Of a DNA stretch of 57,835 bases, positions 34,250-43,900 are shown piece by piece. Numbering within the stretch: the first letter of the stretch is position 1; every line of letters begins with the position of its first letter. Below the pieces are notes generated by a model. The model did no database searches, had not been told where the DNA came from, and worked only from the letters and a program-made list of their open reading frames with translations. The stretch is from NCBI GenBank assembly GCA_028293625.1, contig JAQGOL010000001.1, positions 1 through 57,835 of the forward strand. The letters run 5' to 3'. The DNA is from Chthoniobacteraceae bacterium. GTDB lineage: Bacteria > Verrucomicrobiota > Verrucomicrobiia > Chthoniobacterales > Chthoniobacteraceae. A program made the position numbers and the translations under genes.

Positions 34250-35062
34250 TTAGTTAGCGTGGCTGGACTTCTTGTATTCCTCGAGCGCCTTTGGCATCCA
34301 CTCCTCAAGCTGGCGAATGCGCGTTTCACCGGAGGGATGGGTTGAAAGAAATTCAGGTTGCTGGCGGCCTCCGGCGGATTCTTCCATTCGCTTCCAGAAA
34401 CGAATGCTCTCCTGCGGATCGTATCCGGCCCGCGCCATATAGGTAAGGCCGATGTGGTCCGCTTCGGATTCATGGTCGCGGCCAAATGGCATCAGGATTC
34501 CATACTGCGCGCCGGCACCGAGCGCGCCCATGACAGCGCGTTGTTTCCCATAGTCCATATCAGAGAGTGAGATAGCTACACCCGCCATCGCGGTCTGCGA
34601 GATGTTCTGTTGAAGCACACGCTGGGCTCCATGCCGGGAGGTGGCGTGCGCCATCTCATGACCCATGACGGTTGCAAGTCCGGCTTCATTCTTGGCCACC
34701 GGCAGGATGCCTGTATAAACCACGATCTTGCCACCCGGCAGGCAGAACGCGTTGACCTGATCGCTTTGTACCAGCGATACCCGCCAGTCAAATTCCTTTG
34801 CCGCCGGCCCGGTCACTGCCGCCAACCGCTTTGCGACGCGCGTCACCAACTCAAGCTCCGGCCCTGAGTCGATCGTTTGGGATTGATTAAGGACTTGCTT
34901 GTAACTTTGCAACCCCAGCTCGGATTCCTGGGCGGGTGAAAGTCCCACGCGGCTTTTTTTCCCGGTCTCCGGGTTTACAAATTTTTCCGAGGAGAGAAAC
35001 TGATACCCGGCAAACAACAGGGCCAGGATGATCGGGAGGATTTTAAGGTGATTTCGGTTCAT
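34250..35062 (-). CDS. M48 family zinc metallopeptidase (BepA/LoiP-like)
   Basis: Membrane-anchored or exported protease, probably for quality control of envelope proteins. The active site is GHEMAHA (H135, E136, H139 counted from ATG 35062), and the third zinc ligand lies in HESEAD (197-202). The chosen start gives MNRNHLKILPIILALLFAGYQFL, an N-terminal signal anchor; the frame from 35290 adds 76 residues without export features. No TPR domain follows, unlike BepA. Length 270 aa suits the short periplasmic M48 proteins. It is divergent from the hydrolase gene with 176 bp between, so it has its own promoter. Confidence 0.9.
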   Translation of the reverse strand: MNRNHLKILPIILALLFAGYQFLSSEKFVNPETGKKSRVGLSPAQESELGLQSYKQVLNQSQTIDSGPELELVTRVAKRLAAVTGPAAKEFDWRVSLVQSDQVNAFCLPGGKIVVYTGILPVAKNEAGLATVMGHEMAHATSRHGAQRVLQQNISQTAMAGVAISLSDMDYGKQRAVMGALGAGAQYGILMPFGRDHESEADHIGLTYMARAGYDPQESIRFWKRMEESAGGRQQPEFLSTHPSGETRIRQLEEWMPKALEEYKKSSHAN

Positions 35063-35238
35063 GTTTTTATACGCAGGTGATAGCCGGTTCCCGGTGTCGC
35101 ACGGAAAAGGGAGGGGTTGTGAAGAAATTCGTGGCCGCGCGCTTCCTTGGGCGTCGACAAGCTTGCGATGAATAAACTCACGCGGCAGGAACCGTTTTTT
35201 GCTTTGGTTTAAGGCGGAAAAATCTTTACCCCTCACAT

Positions 35239-36126
35239 ATGAAGTTCCCCCAAGTTCTCGCCCTCGTTTTCTGGCTGCCGCTTCTTGCACTCCATGCCGA
35301 ATCGCCCGCCGGTTTCACTCGCATTGAGGACGTGATTTACGGACGGAAATCCGGAGTTGCCCTCACCATGGACGTCATTCAGCCGGTCAAAGGGAGCAAC
35401 GGCCATGGCGTGGTTTTCATGGTAAGCGGTGGCTGGTATTCAAGCCATGACGCTGTGAACCCGGGCGCTTATGCGCCATTTCTGGATCACGGATACACTG
35501 TTTTTGCCGTGGTGCACGGCTCGCAGCCGAAGTTCACCATTACCGAGATCACGCCCGATATTCACCGCGCTATCCGATTTATCCGGTTCAATGCGAAAAA
35601 ATGGGGCGTCGATCCCGATCACCTTGGCATCTCGGGCGGAAGCGCCGGCGGCCATCTCTCCCTGACGATGGGCACGCAAGGCGGCCCGGGAAAAGCCGAC
35701 GCGAAGGATCCCATCGACAGGGAAAGCAGCGCGGTCCAGGCAGTCGGCTGTTTTTATCCGCCCACAGATTTTCTCAATTACGGCATGGAAGGCGAAGATG
35801 CGGTCGGGGTAGGAATTTTAAAGGATTTCAAAGCGGCTTTCGGAGCCAGGTCCGAGAGTGCTGAGAGCCGCCAGCAACTCGGCAAGGAGATTTCCCCGAT
35901 CTACTTTATTAACGCAAAACTGCCGCCGACCCTGATAGTCCATGGCGATGCGGACAAACTGGTGCCAATCCAGCAATCACAATCCTTTGTCGAACGTGCC
36001 ACGCAGGCTGGAGCCGAGGCGAAATTGATTGTCAAAACCGGCGGTGTTCACGGTTGGGCGCATCAGGAAGTTGAAGCGGCGCAGCTGGCCGACTGGTTTG
36101 ATGCGCATCTGCTTGAGAAAAAATAG
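35239..36126 (+). CDS. Secreted alpha/beta hydrolase (esterase-like)
   Basis: Periplasmic or secreted esterase of the acetylesterase/lipase group. The signal peptide is FPQVLALVFWLPLLALHA, cleaved before ESPAG. The nucleophile elbow is GGSAGG (S135), the oxyanion region is FMVSGGWYSS, and the acid and base are in HGDADKLVP and GGVHGW. Length is 295 aa. Only 3 bp separate it from the next gene, so they form an operon with the cytochrome-like protein. The substrate is unknown; family members deacylate carbohydrates or small esters. Confidence 0.88.
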   Translation: MKFPQVLALVFWLPLLALHAESPAGFTRIEDVIYGRKSGVALTMDVIQPVKGSNGHGVVFMVSGGWYSSHDAVNPGAYAPFLDHGYTVFAVVHGSQPKFTITEITPDIHRAIRFIRFNAKKWGVDPDHLGISGGSAGGHLSLTMGTQGGPGKADAKDPIDRESSAVQAVGCFYPPTDFLNYGMEGEDAVGVGILKDFKAAFGARSESAESRQQLGKEISPIYFINAKLPPTLIVHGDADKLVPIQQSQSFVERATQAGAEAKLIVKTGGVHGWAHQEVEAAQLADWFDAHLLEKK

Positions 36127-36129
36127 AGC

Positions 36130-37311
36130 ATGCGGACCAGGGCGTATCTGATTATCACCGGGGCGTTGCTAGGGCTGATCGCAGCGATCCAGGCTGCCGT
36201 GGTCGCATTCAAAGTTGGCGATCTGGTCCGACTCACGCGCAGTGAGACGCTTCTTTTTAAAGGCGAAACCTTCCTTGGCGCTCCAAAAGGCCAGGAATTT
36301 AATGTGCTCAAACAGGACGCCGCCCAGGTTTATGTCAGCTTTTTTAAAGCCGACGGCACACAGATCGCCGTGACCGTGCCCGCCGACGCGCTCGAATCGG
36401 TTCCGCCCAATGCATGGAACGATCTGCTTGGCGCCGTGGAGGGATTGCGCACCCAGCGTTATGACGATGCCCGCAAGCTTCTGGTCCGGGCCGGCCAGGA
36501 TCCGCAGTATCGCTCAGCGGCCTCCCTTTTGATGGGCCGTGTCAACATGATGGTTGCCGGTAAAAACAGCCCGGCCGTTTTGCAAGGATTACGCGAGAGC
36601 TCCGAGCAGCTATGCAAACTCGGTTATTTAAGCCTGGCCTTGCCGATGGAGGAAACCGCCGACCGCCTCGCCGCGCAGGGAGGGAATGCCGGGCCGCCTT
36701 CGAAAATAGACCGGGCTGATCTGCTCAGGCGCGTCACCCTCTCAAATCGCGCCGTGGCGCGCACCCGGCAAGCCGTGGCACTGCACCGTCTCGTGGAAGC
36801 TTCCGCCCTTGTCGCGGAAGGGCTCGCTGCCGAACCAGGCCGTGTTGAACTCAAAACGGCCCAGGCTTATATCGAGAAAAAAATTGCCGATTCCGAGGAC
36901 GACTACCGGCTGGCCGATTCATTTAGAAAAAAACAGGGTGGCGTCGTCCATGCGCTGTCGGCCCTTCAGGATGGAATTAAACGGTGCGCCGATCACCCAA
37001 AGCTTCTCGCATTAAGGAAAGAGATGAGCGAAGCGCTTGAAGAACGGACGTCGCCGCCGGTGACACCCGAATTTCTAAAAGCCGCCGGTGTCACCGTCAG
37101 CGCTTCAAAAAATCTGGAGGAAGGCCATCGAATCTACACCAGCCGCTGCACGGAATGTCACGACCTGGAGATGCTTGATTCGCGCTCCATCAGCGGCTGG
37201 CAGAAAATGGTGGCCAGCATGGCGCGCCGTGCCGGGATTAACGAAACCCAGCAGGCTCATGTGATCGAATATCTTGCCGCCGCGCAAAACAGCGTCGAGT
37301 CGGCCAAATAA
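36130..37311 (+). CDS. Exported protein with C-terminal single-haem cytochrome c-like motif
   Basis: The product (393 aa) starts with a signal segment (AYLIITGALLGLIAAIQAAV). An SH3-like beta region follows (about 28-95, KVGDLVRL), then helical repeats that look TPR-like (about 95-310). At the C terminus CTECH (C340-H344) is a haem c attachment motif within a small cytochrome-like helical domain; M349 (DLEML) or M361/M365 could be the sixth ligand. This domain order is uncommon. A haem-based sensor or electron-transfer role in the periplasm is inferred; the function is unknown. It is in an operon with the upstream esterase and its stop touches the convergent thpR stop. Confidence 0.72.
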   Translation: MRTRAYLIITGALLGLIAAIQAAVVAFKVGDLVRLTRSETLLFKGETFLGAPKGQEFNVLKQDAAQVYVSFFKADGTQIAVTVPADALESVPPNAWNDLLGAVEGLRTQRYDDARKLLVRAGQDPQYRSAASLLMGRVNMMVAGKNSPAVLQGLRESSEQLCKLGYLSLALPMEETADRLAAQGGNAGPPSKIDRADLLRRVTLSNRAVARTRQAVALHRLVEASALVAEGLAAEPGRVELKTAQAYIEKKIADSEDDYRLADSFRKKQGGVVHALSALQDGIKRCADHPKLLALRKEMSEALEERTSPPVTPEFLKAAGVTVSASKNLEEGHRIYTSRCTECHDLEMLDSRSISGWQKMVASMARRAGINETQQAHVIEYLAAAQNSVESAK

Positions 37312-37848
37312 CTAAAACTCCCGCCGCATCTCCACGGTATAGCTGGCGCTTTCGCCCGTGAGCACGCTTGAGAAAAGCACAAAGCCCGTTACTTCCCACA
37401 ACCCCAATTCCGCTTCAGCGTTCTTGCGCAAAAATGGCTGCAGCAGCGCGCCTGAAACGCTCTTTACCCGCGCAACCGTGATATGCGGCTGGAACGGCCT
37501 CAGATCCGGCTCAAGGCCCGCCGCCAACAACGCATCCTGCAAATGCTTGTGCAATGCATAGAGATGCGGGTGCCCTTTTCCCACGCCTGCCCAAACCACG
37601 GTCGGATGCGCTCCGCCAAAAACGCCGATTCCTTCAATAGGGAGGAAAAACGGCGGCACGCGCACTTCAGAAAGTGCTTTCCGTGCTGTGGCCTCGTCGG
37701 AGTGCGAAAGGGTTCCAAGAAAACTCATGGTCAGATGAATCTGCCCGGAATCGATCCACCGGACCCCATTGATCTTGGGATCGAGATTCACCAAGGTTTC
37801 CCGGCAGCTTTCCGGCAACTCCAACCCGACAAAAAGGCGCTTAGGCAT
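37312..37848 (-). CDS. thpR: RNA 2',3'-cyclic phosphodiesterase ThpR (LigT)
   Basis: Two-histidine phosphoesterase that opens 2',3'-cyclic phosphates on RNA ends. Both catalytic motifs are present: HLTM (H38, T40) and HITV (H122, T124), spaced as in the family, in a 178-residue protein, the usual length. The start ATG 37848 gives MPKRLFVGLELPE, a typical beginning. The stop codon immediately adjoins the convergent cytochrome-like gene, with no gap. Its own upstream gene lies 38 bp away on the same strand. Confidence 0.93.
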   Translation of the reverse strand: MPKRLFVGLELPESCRETLVNLDPKINGVRWIDSGQIHLTMSFLGTLSHSDEATARKALSEVRVPPFFLPIEGIGVFGGAHPTVVWAGVGKGHPHLYALHKHLQDALLAAGLEPDLRPFQPHITVARVKSVSGALLQPFLRKNAEAELGLWEVTGFVLFSSVLTGESASYTVEMRREF

Positions 37849-37886
37849 TGCTTAAACTACACCGGCGCCGTTCGCTGCCAATACGC

Positions 37887-38612
37887 TCAGCGGATCACGG
37901 ACGGAGTTTCGGCGGCATTTCGTTCTGCCTGGGCAAAGGCTTCCCATCCCCAGCGCATCCGGAAAAGCGCCTCTTCCTCCGTGAACCCGCCGGTTTTTTT
38001 GTTCCTTTCGCGCCAGCGCTTGAGCGAAGAGCCAGCCGAAACCTCCGCCGAAACCTGCGCGAACTCAGGTTCAATGACCAGATCAAGCCCCACATTTTTG
38101 CCCTCGGGCGAGAGGACAACATTTTCAACCGTCACGCGGTTTCCACCCACGGCCATGCTGCTGCCGGGCGCCGCAGCATCGACGGCAACTGCCGGCAGCG
38201 CATTCAACGCAATGCGTCCGCCTCGCCGACCGGCGCTGATTTGAGTGGCTCGTTCCGGTTCCGCCGATTCCGCGACGTCAAACTGCGCGTCAGCAGGTTC
38301 AATCCAGGGCGCGGCAACCTCCACAGGCTTGATCTCGCCGATGTCCGGTAACGCTTTCACATCCTTAACAAAAGGAACGAAGGGCTCCGCACCGGACACG
38401 GCGGATGCCGCTTCTATCTGTGAAGCGCCAACGGTCTCATTGGCGGCCCGCTCAGACTCGGCGGTCTCAACAATCAAAGAAGCCGCGGATACGCTCGGCT
38501 GCGGAGTCAACTCGTGCGATTGGACCGGTTCCCAGAGAACGTGGCCGATGAGGCATGCGTTTAAAAGCAAGCTTCCACACACAAAGGTCACGAATGTCCG
38601 CGACCCGCTCAT
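37887..38612 (-). CDS. Membrane-anchored protein of unknown function
   Basis: The protein (241 aa) has an N-terminal hydrophobic segment (FVTFVCGSLLLNACLIGHVLW) that could be a signal anchor, then about 120 residues of low-complexity Ala/Glu/Pro/Val-rich, probably unfolded sequence, and a C-terminal conserved-looking part (about 150-241) with a basic helix and the end ERNAAETPSVIR. I do not recognise it. It overlaps the upstream periplasmic-binding-like gene by 4 bp (ATGA at 38612-38609), so the two are translationally coupled, suggesting a shared task. Confidence 0.6.
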   Translation of the reverse strand: MSGSRTFVTFVCGSLLLNACLIGHVLWEPVQSHELTPQPSVSAASLIVETAESERAANETVGASQIEAASAVSGAEPFVPFVKDVKALPDIGEIKPVEVAAPWIEPADAQFDVAESAEPERATQISAGRRGGRIALNALPAVAVDAAAPGSSMAVGGNRVTVENVVLSPEGKNVGLDLVIEPEFAQVSAEVSAGSSLKRWRERNKKTGGFTEEEALFRMRWGWEAFAQAERNAAETPSVIR

Positions 38613-39922
38613 TTCAGTGTGACTGGCCCGCCATCCTGGAAACGTTCGACACGGAATGACGCGTCATCCTTGAGGCCGCCGCCGACCGTGGCATCGGTGT
38701 TTTTGATCTGGTCACGAAGAGCGTTGGCGAACGTCAATGGCAATCCTGTAAGGCCGGATTTTGGTGTAAGCACACGATTATATACCCAGGGAGTATAGCT
38801 TCCATTTTGGACATTCGCCGGTGTGTAATCCACACCGTTATACTTGAGCAATACGCCCCGGTTGGCTGCCGCAACCACCCCACCCAGCACACGGCTGTTC
38901 GCATCATTTGGAGTAAGATATCCAATGTAATAGCCAGCAGTCGCATTCGGGAAAATGAAGTCATTTACCGAGGCGTCGAAAAGCTTGTAAGCGTTGGGTC
39001 CAAGCACGCTCGTCAAAGCGGGGGCAAGATCGGCTCCCGTGCCGAATCCGCCGTTGCCGGGCGATCCGCTGTCAATTCCGCTGACGATTTCCTGCGGCCA
39101 AAGAACGTGGGAGTTGGCTGTTCCTCCGTAAACCACATTGCTGGGATCAGTCGTCGCGCCGGTGATCGACGGTTTCCAAACCTGGACAGCCGTCGTGGTG
39201 CCGAGGCCGATCTCGGTGTAGGTGCCATAACGCTGGCCCGCATCCGTGTTTCGGCCAATCGCGTAGACAATCTTGTTCTCATCGGCCGGAAGACCGGTAA
39301 ACAAGGAAAGCGGCGCGAATCCGTTTTTATAGAGCTGCTGCGCGAGCTGCGTCGTGATGTTCGCCGACGCGGCGGGAAAGCCCGGACTCGCAACAAATAC
39401 CAGCGGTGAAATTCCCACCTTCTCCTCGGTAACCTTATTGTAGGTCACGCCATTTACCACGCCGTTGAATGGCGAAGTCGCCTGGAAATTCGTGGAAAGG
39501 CCAAAGTCCGCGAAGCCTTGTTCGTAATCCGTCCCTTCAGTGGTGCCGGTGCTCGGATTTGGCACGGCACCGGTCCCTGTTCCATTGCTCACGACAAACC
39601 GGTTGAGTGTGTGCCCTGCAACGGCGGCAATGCCAGCCAAAGCGCCCGCATACGATGTTTTGATCACTACCGAGTTACCGGCATAGGTTCCTTTCCACGC
39701 GCCGAAATTGGAGTTCACCGCCACGCTTAGTGTTCCCGAAGAAGATGTGCTTCCTCCAATGCCCTGGTAGGTCCAGCCCGAAGCCAATAGCTTTGAAATG
39801 GCCGTCTGTGTCGCGCCGCGGTCGCCATTGGAGGCGACGATCCGGATCACTGTCTGGGCCGATGCCGCGCCGGCGGTTGCCAGAACAAGTGCGCCGATTG
39901 CAAGTGTATTAATTAGTTTCAT
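38609..39922 (-). CDS. Exported periplasmic-binding-like protein (PstS-type fold suspected)
   Basis: From ATG 39922 (MKLINTLAIGALVLATAGAASA, a clear signal peptide split here from AQTVIRIV) the protein has 437 residues. The mature start VIRIVASNGDRGATQTAISKLL and later KVGISPLVFVASP and ADFGLSTN resemble phosphate-binding-type type II binding proteins, although no PstS-defining phosphate motif is certain. No permease is nearby. It follows a PEP-CTERM gene by 37 bp and overlaps the next gene by 4 bp. The cargo, if any, is unknown. Confidence 0.62.
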   Translation of the reverse strand: MKLINTLAIGALVLATAGAASAQTVIRIVASNGDRGATQTAISKLLASGWTYQGIGGSTSSSGTLSVAVNSNFGAWKGTYAGNSVVIKTSYAGALAGIAAVAGHTLNRFVVSNGTGTGAVPNPSTGTTEGTDYEQGFADFGLSTNFQATSPFNGVVNGVTYNKVTEEKVGISPLVFVASPGFPAASANITTQLAQQLYKNGFAPLSLFTGLPADENKIVYAIGRNTDAGQRYGTYTEIGLGTTTAVQVWKPSITGATTDPSNVVYGGTANSHVLWPQEIVSGIDSGSPGNGGFGTGADLAPALTSVLGPNAYKLFDASVNDFIFPNATAGYYIGYLTPNDANSRVLGGVVAAANRGVLLKYNGVDYTPANVQNGSYTPWVYNRVLTPKSGLTGLPLTFANALRDQIKNTDATVGGGLKDDASFRVERFQDGGPVTLK

Positions 39923-39959
39923 TAGGTGCTTAGGTAAAAAGTGAACTGTGCTCGTTAAC

Positions 39960-40742
39960 TCAGGCGGCCGTAGTCGGCCGGCGAAGCCGGATGCTTCCAA
40001 CCAATGCTCCTGCAAACGCCAGCAAAAGCAGCGATGCCGGCTCGGGAACCACAGTAAAGGTCAGCGCCCCCGAATCGTTGATCGTGAAGTAGCCCGGACT
40101 GGTAACCGCGCTTGGACTGATTTTATAAAAGTCCAAAGCCGTGTTGGTGATTCCGCTCGTGCCGATTGCTTCAATGCTATCCCATTGGCTGCTTCCCCCG
40201 AAGTCCAGCACCCCAGGCGTGGCAACCTGGAAATTGTAGCTCGCCGAACTGCTGTCGTTTGACTGCGTGATGGCAAATGGACTGTTCGAAGTTGAGTTCT
40301 TGCCATTGTAAGCGTTGCGGACACTGTTGATTTGGGAAAGGGTTCCGCTTCGCCCGCTACTGTTAAGAAGGGGCCACGGTTCGCTGGCAACCTCCAGACT
40401 CAGCCGTTGCCTTGATGCATACAAGGTAGCCGCCGGTCCCGAACCGAGAGCGCCGAAAATTCCAATTGAAAGATCCGCACGGCTGCTCCAGTTCGCCCCG
40501 TAAAGGGACTGCAGGTCAGCTCCGAGATTACCCAGCGATGTCAGCGTAAAAGTCCCTGTCGCATTCGTGAACTTCGTGTCCGCGCCCAAATCGACCAGAT
40601 AAGAAGAGGCTTGCCCGGTGCCTCCACTCACACGGACTCCCAGGAAAATATCGCCGCTTTGATAGTTCGAGACGACCGCCGCGCTGACTTGCGAGCCTGC
40701 CAGTGCTAGGAGTGCGAAAGGCACCAGTCTTTTGATTTTCAT
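39960..40742 (-). CDS. PEP-CTERM sorting-domain exported protein
   Basis: The chosen start ATG 40742 gives a signal peptide (IKRLVPFALLALAGSQVSAA); the longer frame from 40853 hides it. The 260-residue protein ends with the PEP-CTERM tripartite signal: VPEPASLLLL, a hydrophobic helix and the basic tail RLRR. Exosortase is expected to cut there and fix or release the protein at the surface, often with exopolysaccharide. No exosortase gene is in the window. The mature part is a beta-rich, Ser/Gly/Asn-rich domain (GDIFLGVRVSGG, YLVDLG) found in many PVC PEP-CTERM proteins. It lies 237 bp downstream of the giant haemagglutinin. Confidence 0.88.
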   Translation of the reverse strand: MKIKRLVPFALLALAGSQVSAAVVSNYQSGDIFLGVRVSGGTGQASSYLVDLGADTKFTNATGTFTLTSLGNLGADLQSLYGANWSSRADLSIGIFGALGSGPAATLYASRQRLSLEVASEPWPLLNSSGRSGTLSQINSVRNAYNGKNSTSNSPFAITQSNDSSSASYNFQVATPGVLDFGGSSQWDSIEAIGTSGITNTALDFYKISPSAVTSPGYFTINDSGALTFTVVPEPASLLLLAFAGALVGSIRLRRPTTAA

Positions 40743-40917
40743 AAGTATAGATAAATAAATGGGAGTGGAAGCGATCGGAGGAAAAGGGCGCCTCGGGAAA
40801 ATCAAACGCATGACCTGCTCGATTAGGCGATGAATGAATCCATACTGATCCAATCAACTTACGTCAAAGTAATCTTGCGGGTAGCGCAAAAATTTTGCCG
40901 GTCCGCTCCAGTCCGCG

Positions 40918-40953
40918 CTTTATTTAACGACGCGTTAAATCGACTTTATTTAA
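40918..40953. repeat. Palindrome flanked by direct repeats downstream of the giant gene
   Basis: ATTTAACG (40922-40929) and CGTTAAAT (40933-40940) form a perfect 8-bp inverted repeat with a 3-base centre. CTTTATTTAA occurs at 40918-40927 and again at 40944-40953, 26 bp apart. The AT-rich block lies between the giant gene and the PEP-CTERM gene, so it could be an operator or promoter region for the latter. No tested function. Confidence 0.45.
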
Positions 40954-40979
40954 ACACAAGCGGGAAAATGACCCGATTT

Positions 40980-43900
40980 TTAACGAAGCGCCGCTTCGAT
41001 CTTCCTGCGCTCCTCGTCGTCCTCGTCACTGGTCCCGCTGCCGCCTCCATAGCCGAGCACCTCCACGGTGATTATAGAAGGCAGTTCCTCCTCTGGATTC
41101 GCCTGGGTGCGAGCCTTTTTGGCAGCTTCTTCCGCGACTGTGCTGTTGGCAGCCACCGAACTGGAAGGCGAGATAAGGCCGCCCAGGCTTGGGACTGCAA
41201 CGGCCGAGGCGGCGGGCGTTCCCGCGCTCGCGCCTGCGACCTGGATGTTATCGGCGTTGAGCAACTGAACCGCGGCCACGTTAAGATTGCCCGATACGCG
41301 GATTCCGGCGTCACCGGCGTCGATGGTGCCTTTGGGGGCAATCAAATCGACGTCGCCGGGGGTAACGCCTTGGATCGTGGCAAGCACACCGATGCCGCCT
41401 CCGGTTGCCAGACCTGCCAGATCGGTTTGCACAGCCGCGCTTTGAGGGTCAATGAGAACCCGGGTGGGAGGCGCGCTCTGAACCGTCTTCGCAGAGGCGC
41501 CGGCGGCGATGCCACCCTGGGATGACCAAATGATTTCATTGCCGCCACGCAGCGTAAAGATGCGACCAATGCCGATATTGACGTCCGCGTCGGCAAAAAT
41601 GGAGATGTTGCCGCCGCTTTCAGTCACGATCCCGGGAGGTGAAAGCGGGTTGCCGATCGTCGTTTCCGCCAAAGTAAGAGAGCCACCTGGAGTAAAGATG
41701 CTGATATTTCCGCCGCTCCGCGTTCTGATGTCACGAGCCCGGGTAAGGATATCGCCGTTATGCCCGGCACCGCCGAAAAGCGACTGAATAGCAGCCAGAC
41801 CGCTTTCGTAATTACCGGAAGTCGCGAAGTTTCGTCCCGCGTCGCGAAGGAAGAGGTAGAAGGCTTCAAGAGCAATCCGATCGCGTTCATTTTCCGGCAG
41901 CGAATCAAACATGCCGCCTTGAACTTCATCAAGGTAACGTGTGCCTTCGGGGCTTTCGAGGAACTCTGAGATAAACCCGTCAAAATCAAGGGAGCTAGAG
42001 GCCAGGCCGTTTGCCTGCCCGATTCCGGCGCCGATGACGATATTGGCGCCCTGGCTTCCTAAATACGGGTTTCGCGCATTGCCGATACTTGTAATTCCAA
42101 CGCCTGTGCCGTCGTCTGAATTCAGTCCTGTTCCCAGGTCAATATTTCGTCCAGCAAGCACCTGGAGTGTGCCGGAACCACTGATTTGTATATCGCCGGC
42201 CAGCGGGCCGCTGTCCAGGTTTGGAGTATTGCCGGTCCGGTTGGCTGCGACGCGAGCGGGGGAGTTGGCATTGTATGGGAGGAGGTCGCGTGAAGCGCTT
42301 ACAATGCTTGGTTCGTTCTCGTCGGTATTCTGGATATAGAGAGCTACATCAAGGATGTCCTGGCCGGCAAATAGACGGCTTGCCTTGGGCGCAAAAAGTG
42401 TCAGTCCCGAGATATCTCCGGTGTCGGTATAAAAATGGATCGGGGCAGAGTCATTTAGATGAAGGAGGCCGGGGGAATGAAGGGCTTGTTTGGTTTGCAA
42501 GGCAGTTCCCAGCGTGCCGCCGGATTCAAGGAAGAGCTGGTCAATGAAGTCCAGGTAGTCGATGCCTGTCTGACGCGCTTGTCCAAGCGAGATTCCAACA
42601 ACGGTCTGATACGCATAAGGCGATGCGATACCCGGGATTGCATCCGGATTGGCATCCGAGATATTGATCCGCGCGGCGCCCCAGGATGTCGTAAGCCCCG
42701 AGGCAAGCGACACCGATCCGTTTGCCTGAAGACCATTGATTGCGCCGCTTGCAAGCAGGTCCATGGTGCCAAGCGGCGCCGGAGAAAGGGTCAGATTGCC
42801 AACCAGATTGATGTCGCCGCTAAACGCAGTCGCCCGCAGGGTGGGAGGCATCAAGGCCACGGCCGTTGCAAAAGGATCGACACTGTTTTCATTTAACCGC
42901 AGCCACGGCTGATAGAATGAGGCCGATTCCGGATTGAGGGTCAGTAACAATTGTTTCTCAATCCAAGTCTGCAGGAGCGAAACCGCCGTCCCCGCACCCG
43001 ACGCAGGCAGCGTGGCCCCTTGGCGAATTGTGACCGCGCCGCCCAGGGAGGATATATTGACAAAGCTATCCGGGGAGTAGGTCGAAAATGTCGTCTTGAA
43101 CCAGAACGTATTATTGATTCCCTCGGGAAGCAGAAACGCATTGGCGACCGGGCCAAGTGTAAGCGCTCCGCGCGAGGTTACATCGAATCCGCCTTTGCCC
43201 AAAAACAGAGTGGTAGGCAACCATGTATGCGGATCGAGCGTGTTACTGCTTGAGAGATTGGTAAGCGATGGTGAGCGGGTGGCGTTTGTCGTGATTTCTT
43301 TTCCGGCTGCAAGCGTGCCGTGGCCGCGCTCAACATAGTAAACGCCGGCATCGATATTGTTCCCGGCGCGCACCGTGAGATCGCCGCCTCCGAGTTCGAG
43401 AAGATTGCCCGCATTGGGAAGCCCTTTGGCCATGCGGGCATTGGTTGGAATCACGCCATCCACGTTGCTGATATTCTGGCCCGCGATCATCGTCACGTTG
43501 CCTCCGCCGAGTGCGCCAACACCTTGGAAAAAGTTGCTGAAGTCGACCCACCACGTAGTTGAGGCAATCCCCCCAAAACGGCCGGCCCCAAATTCTCCCG
43601 TTGTTGGATCAACGAATCCGCGTCGGTAAAGCCAATTGGTTGGCAGCTCGCGTTGCGAATCGGGCACAAGGAGGTTGTCGGCATTTCGGGTAAGATGCTC
43701 GATATCCTGGCGTGCAGTGATGCTTACATCGCCTCCGGCCATGCTGTATTGCACCACGGCGTTGGCGGTGGTTTGTTGCGGCGATCCGAGTGTGACGTTG
43801 CCACCGGTCTGGTTGAGGATAGGAACATCAAACGTGCCGTCCAACGTGGGATTGCTTACCCGGGTTCCAGCTGTGTAGATCGACGCGAACTGGTTAAGTA

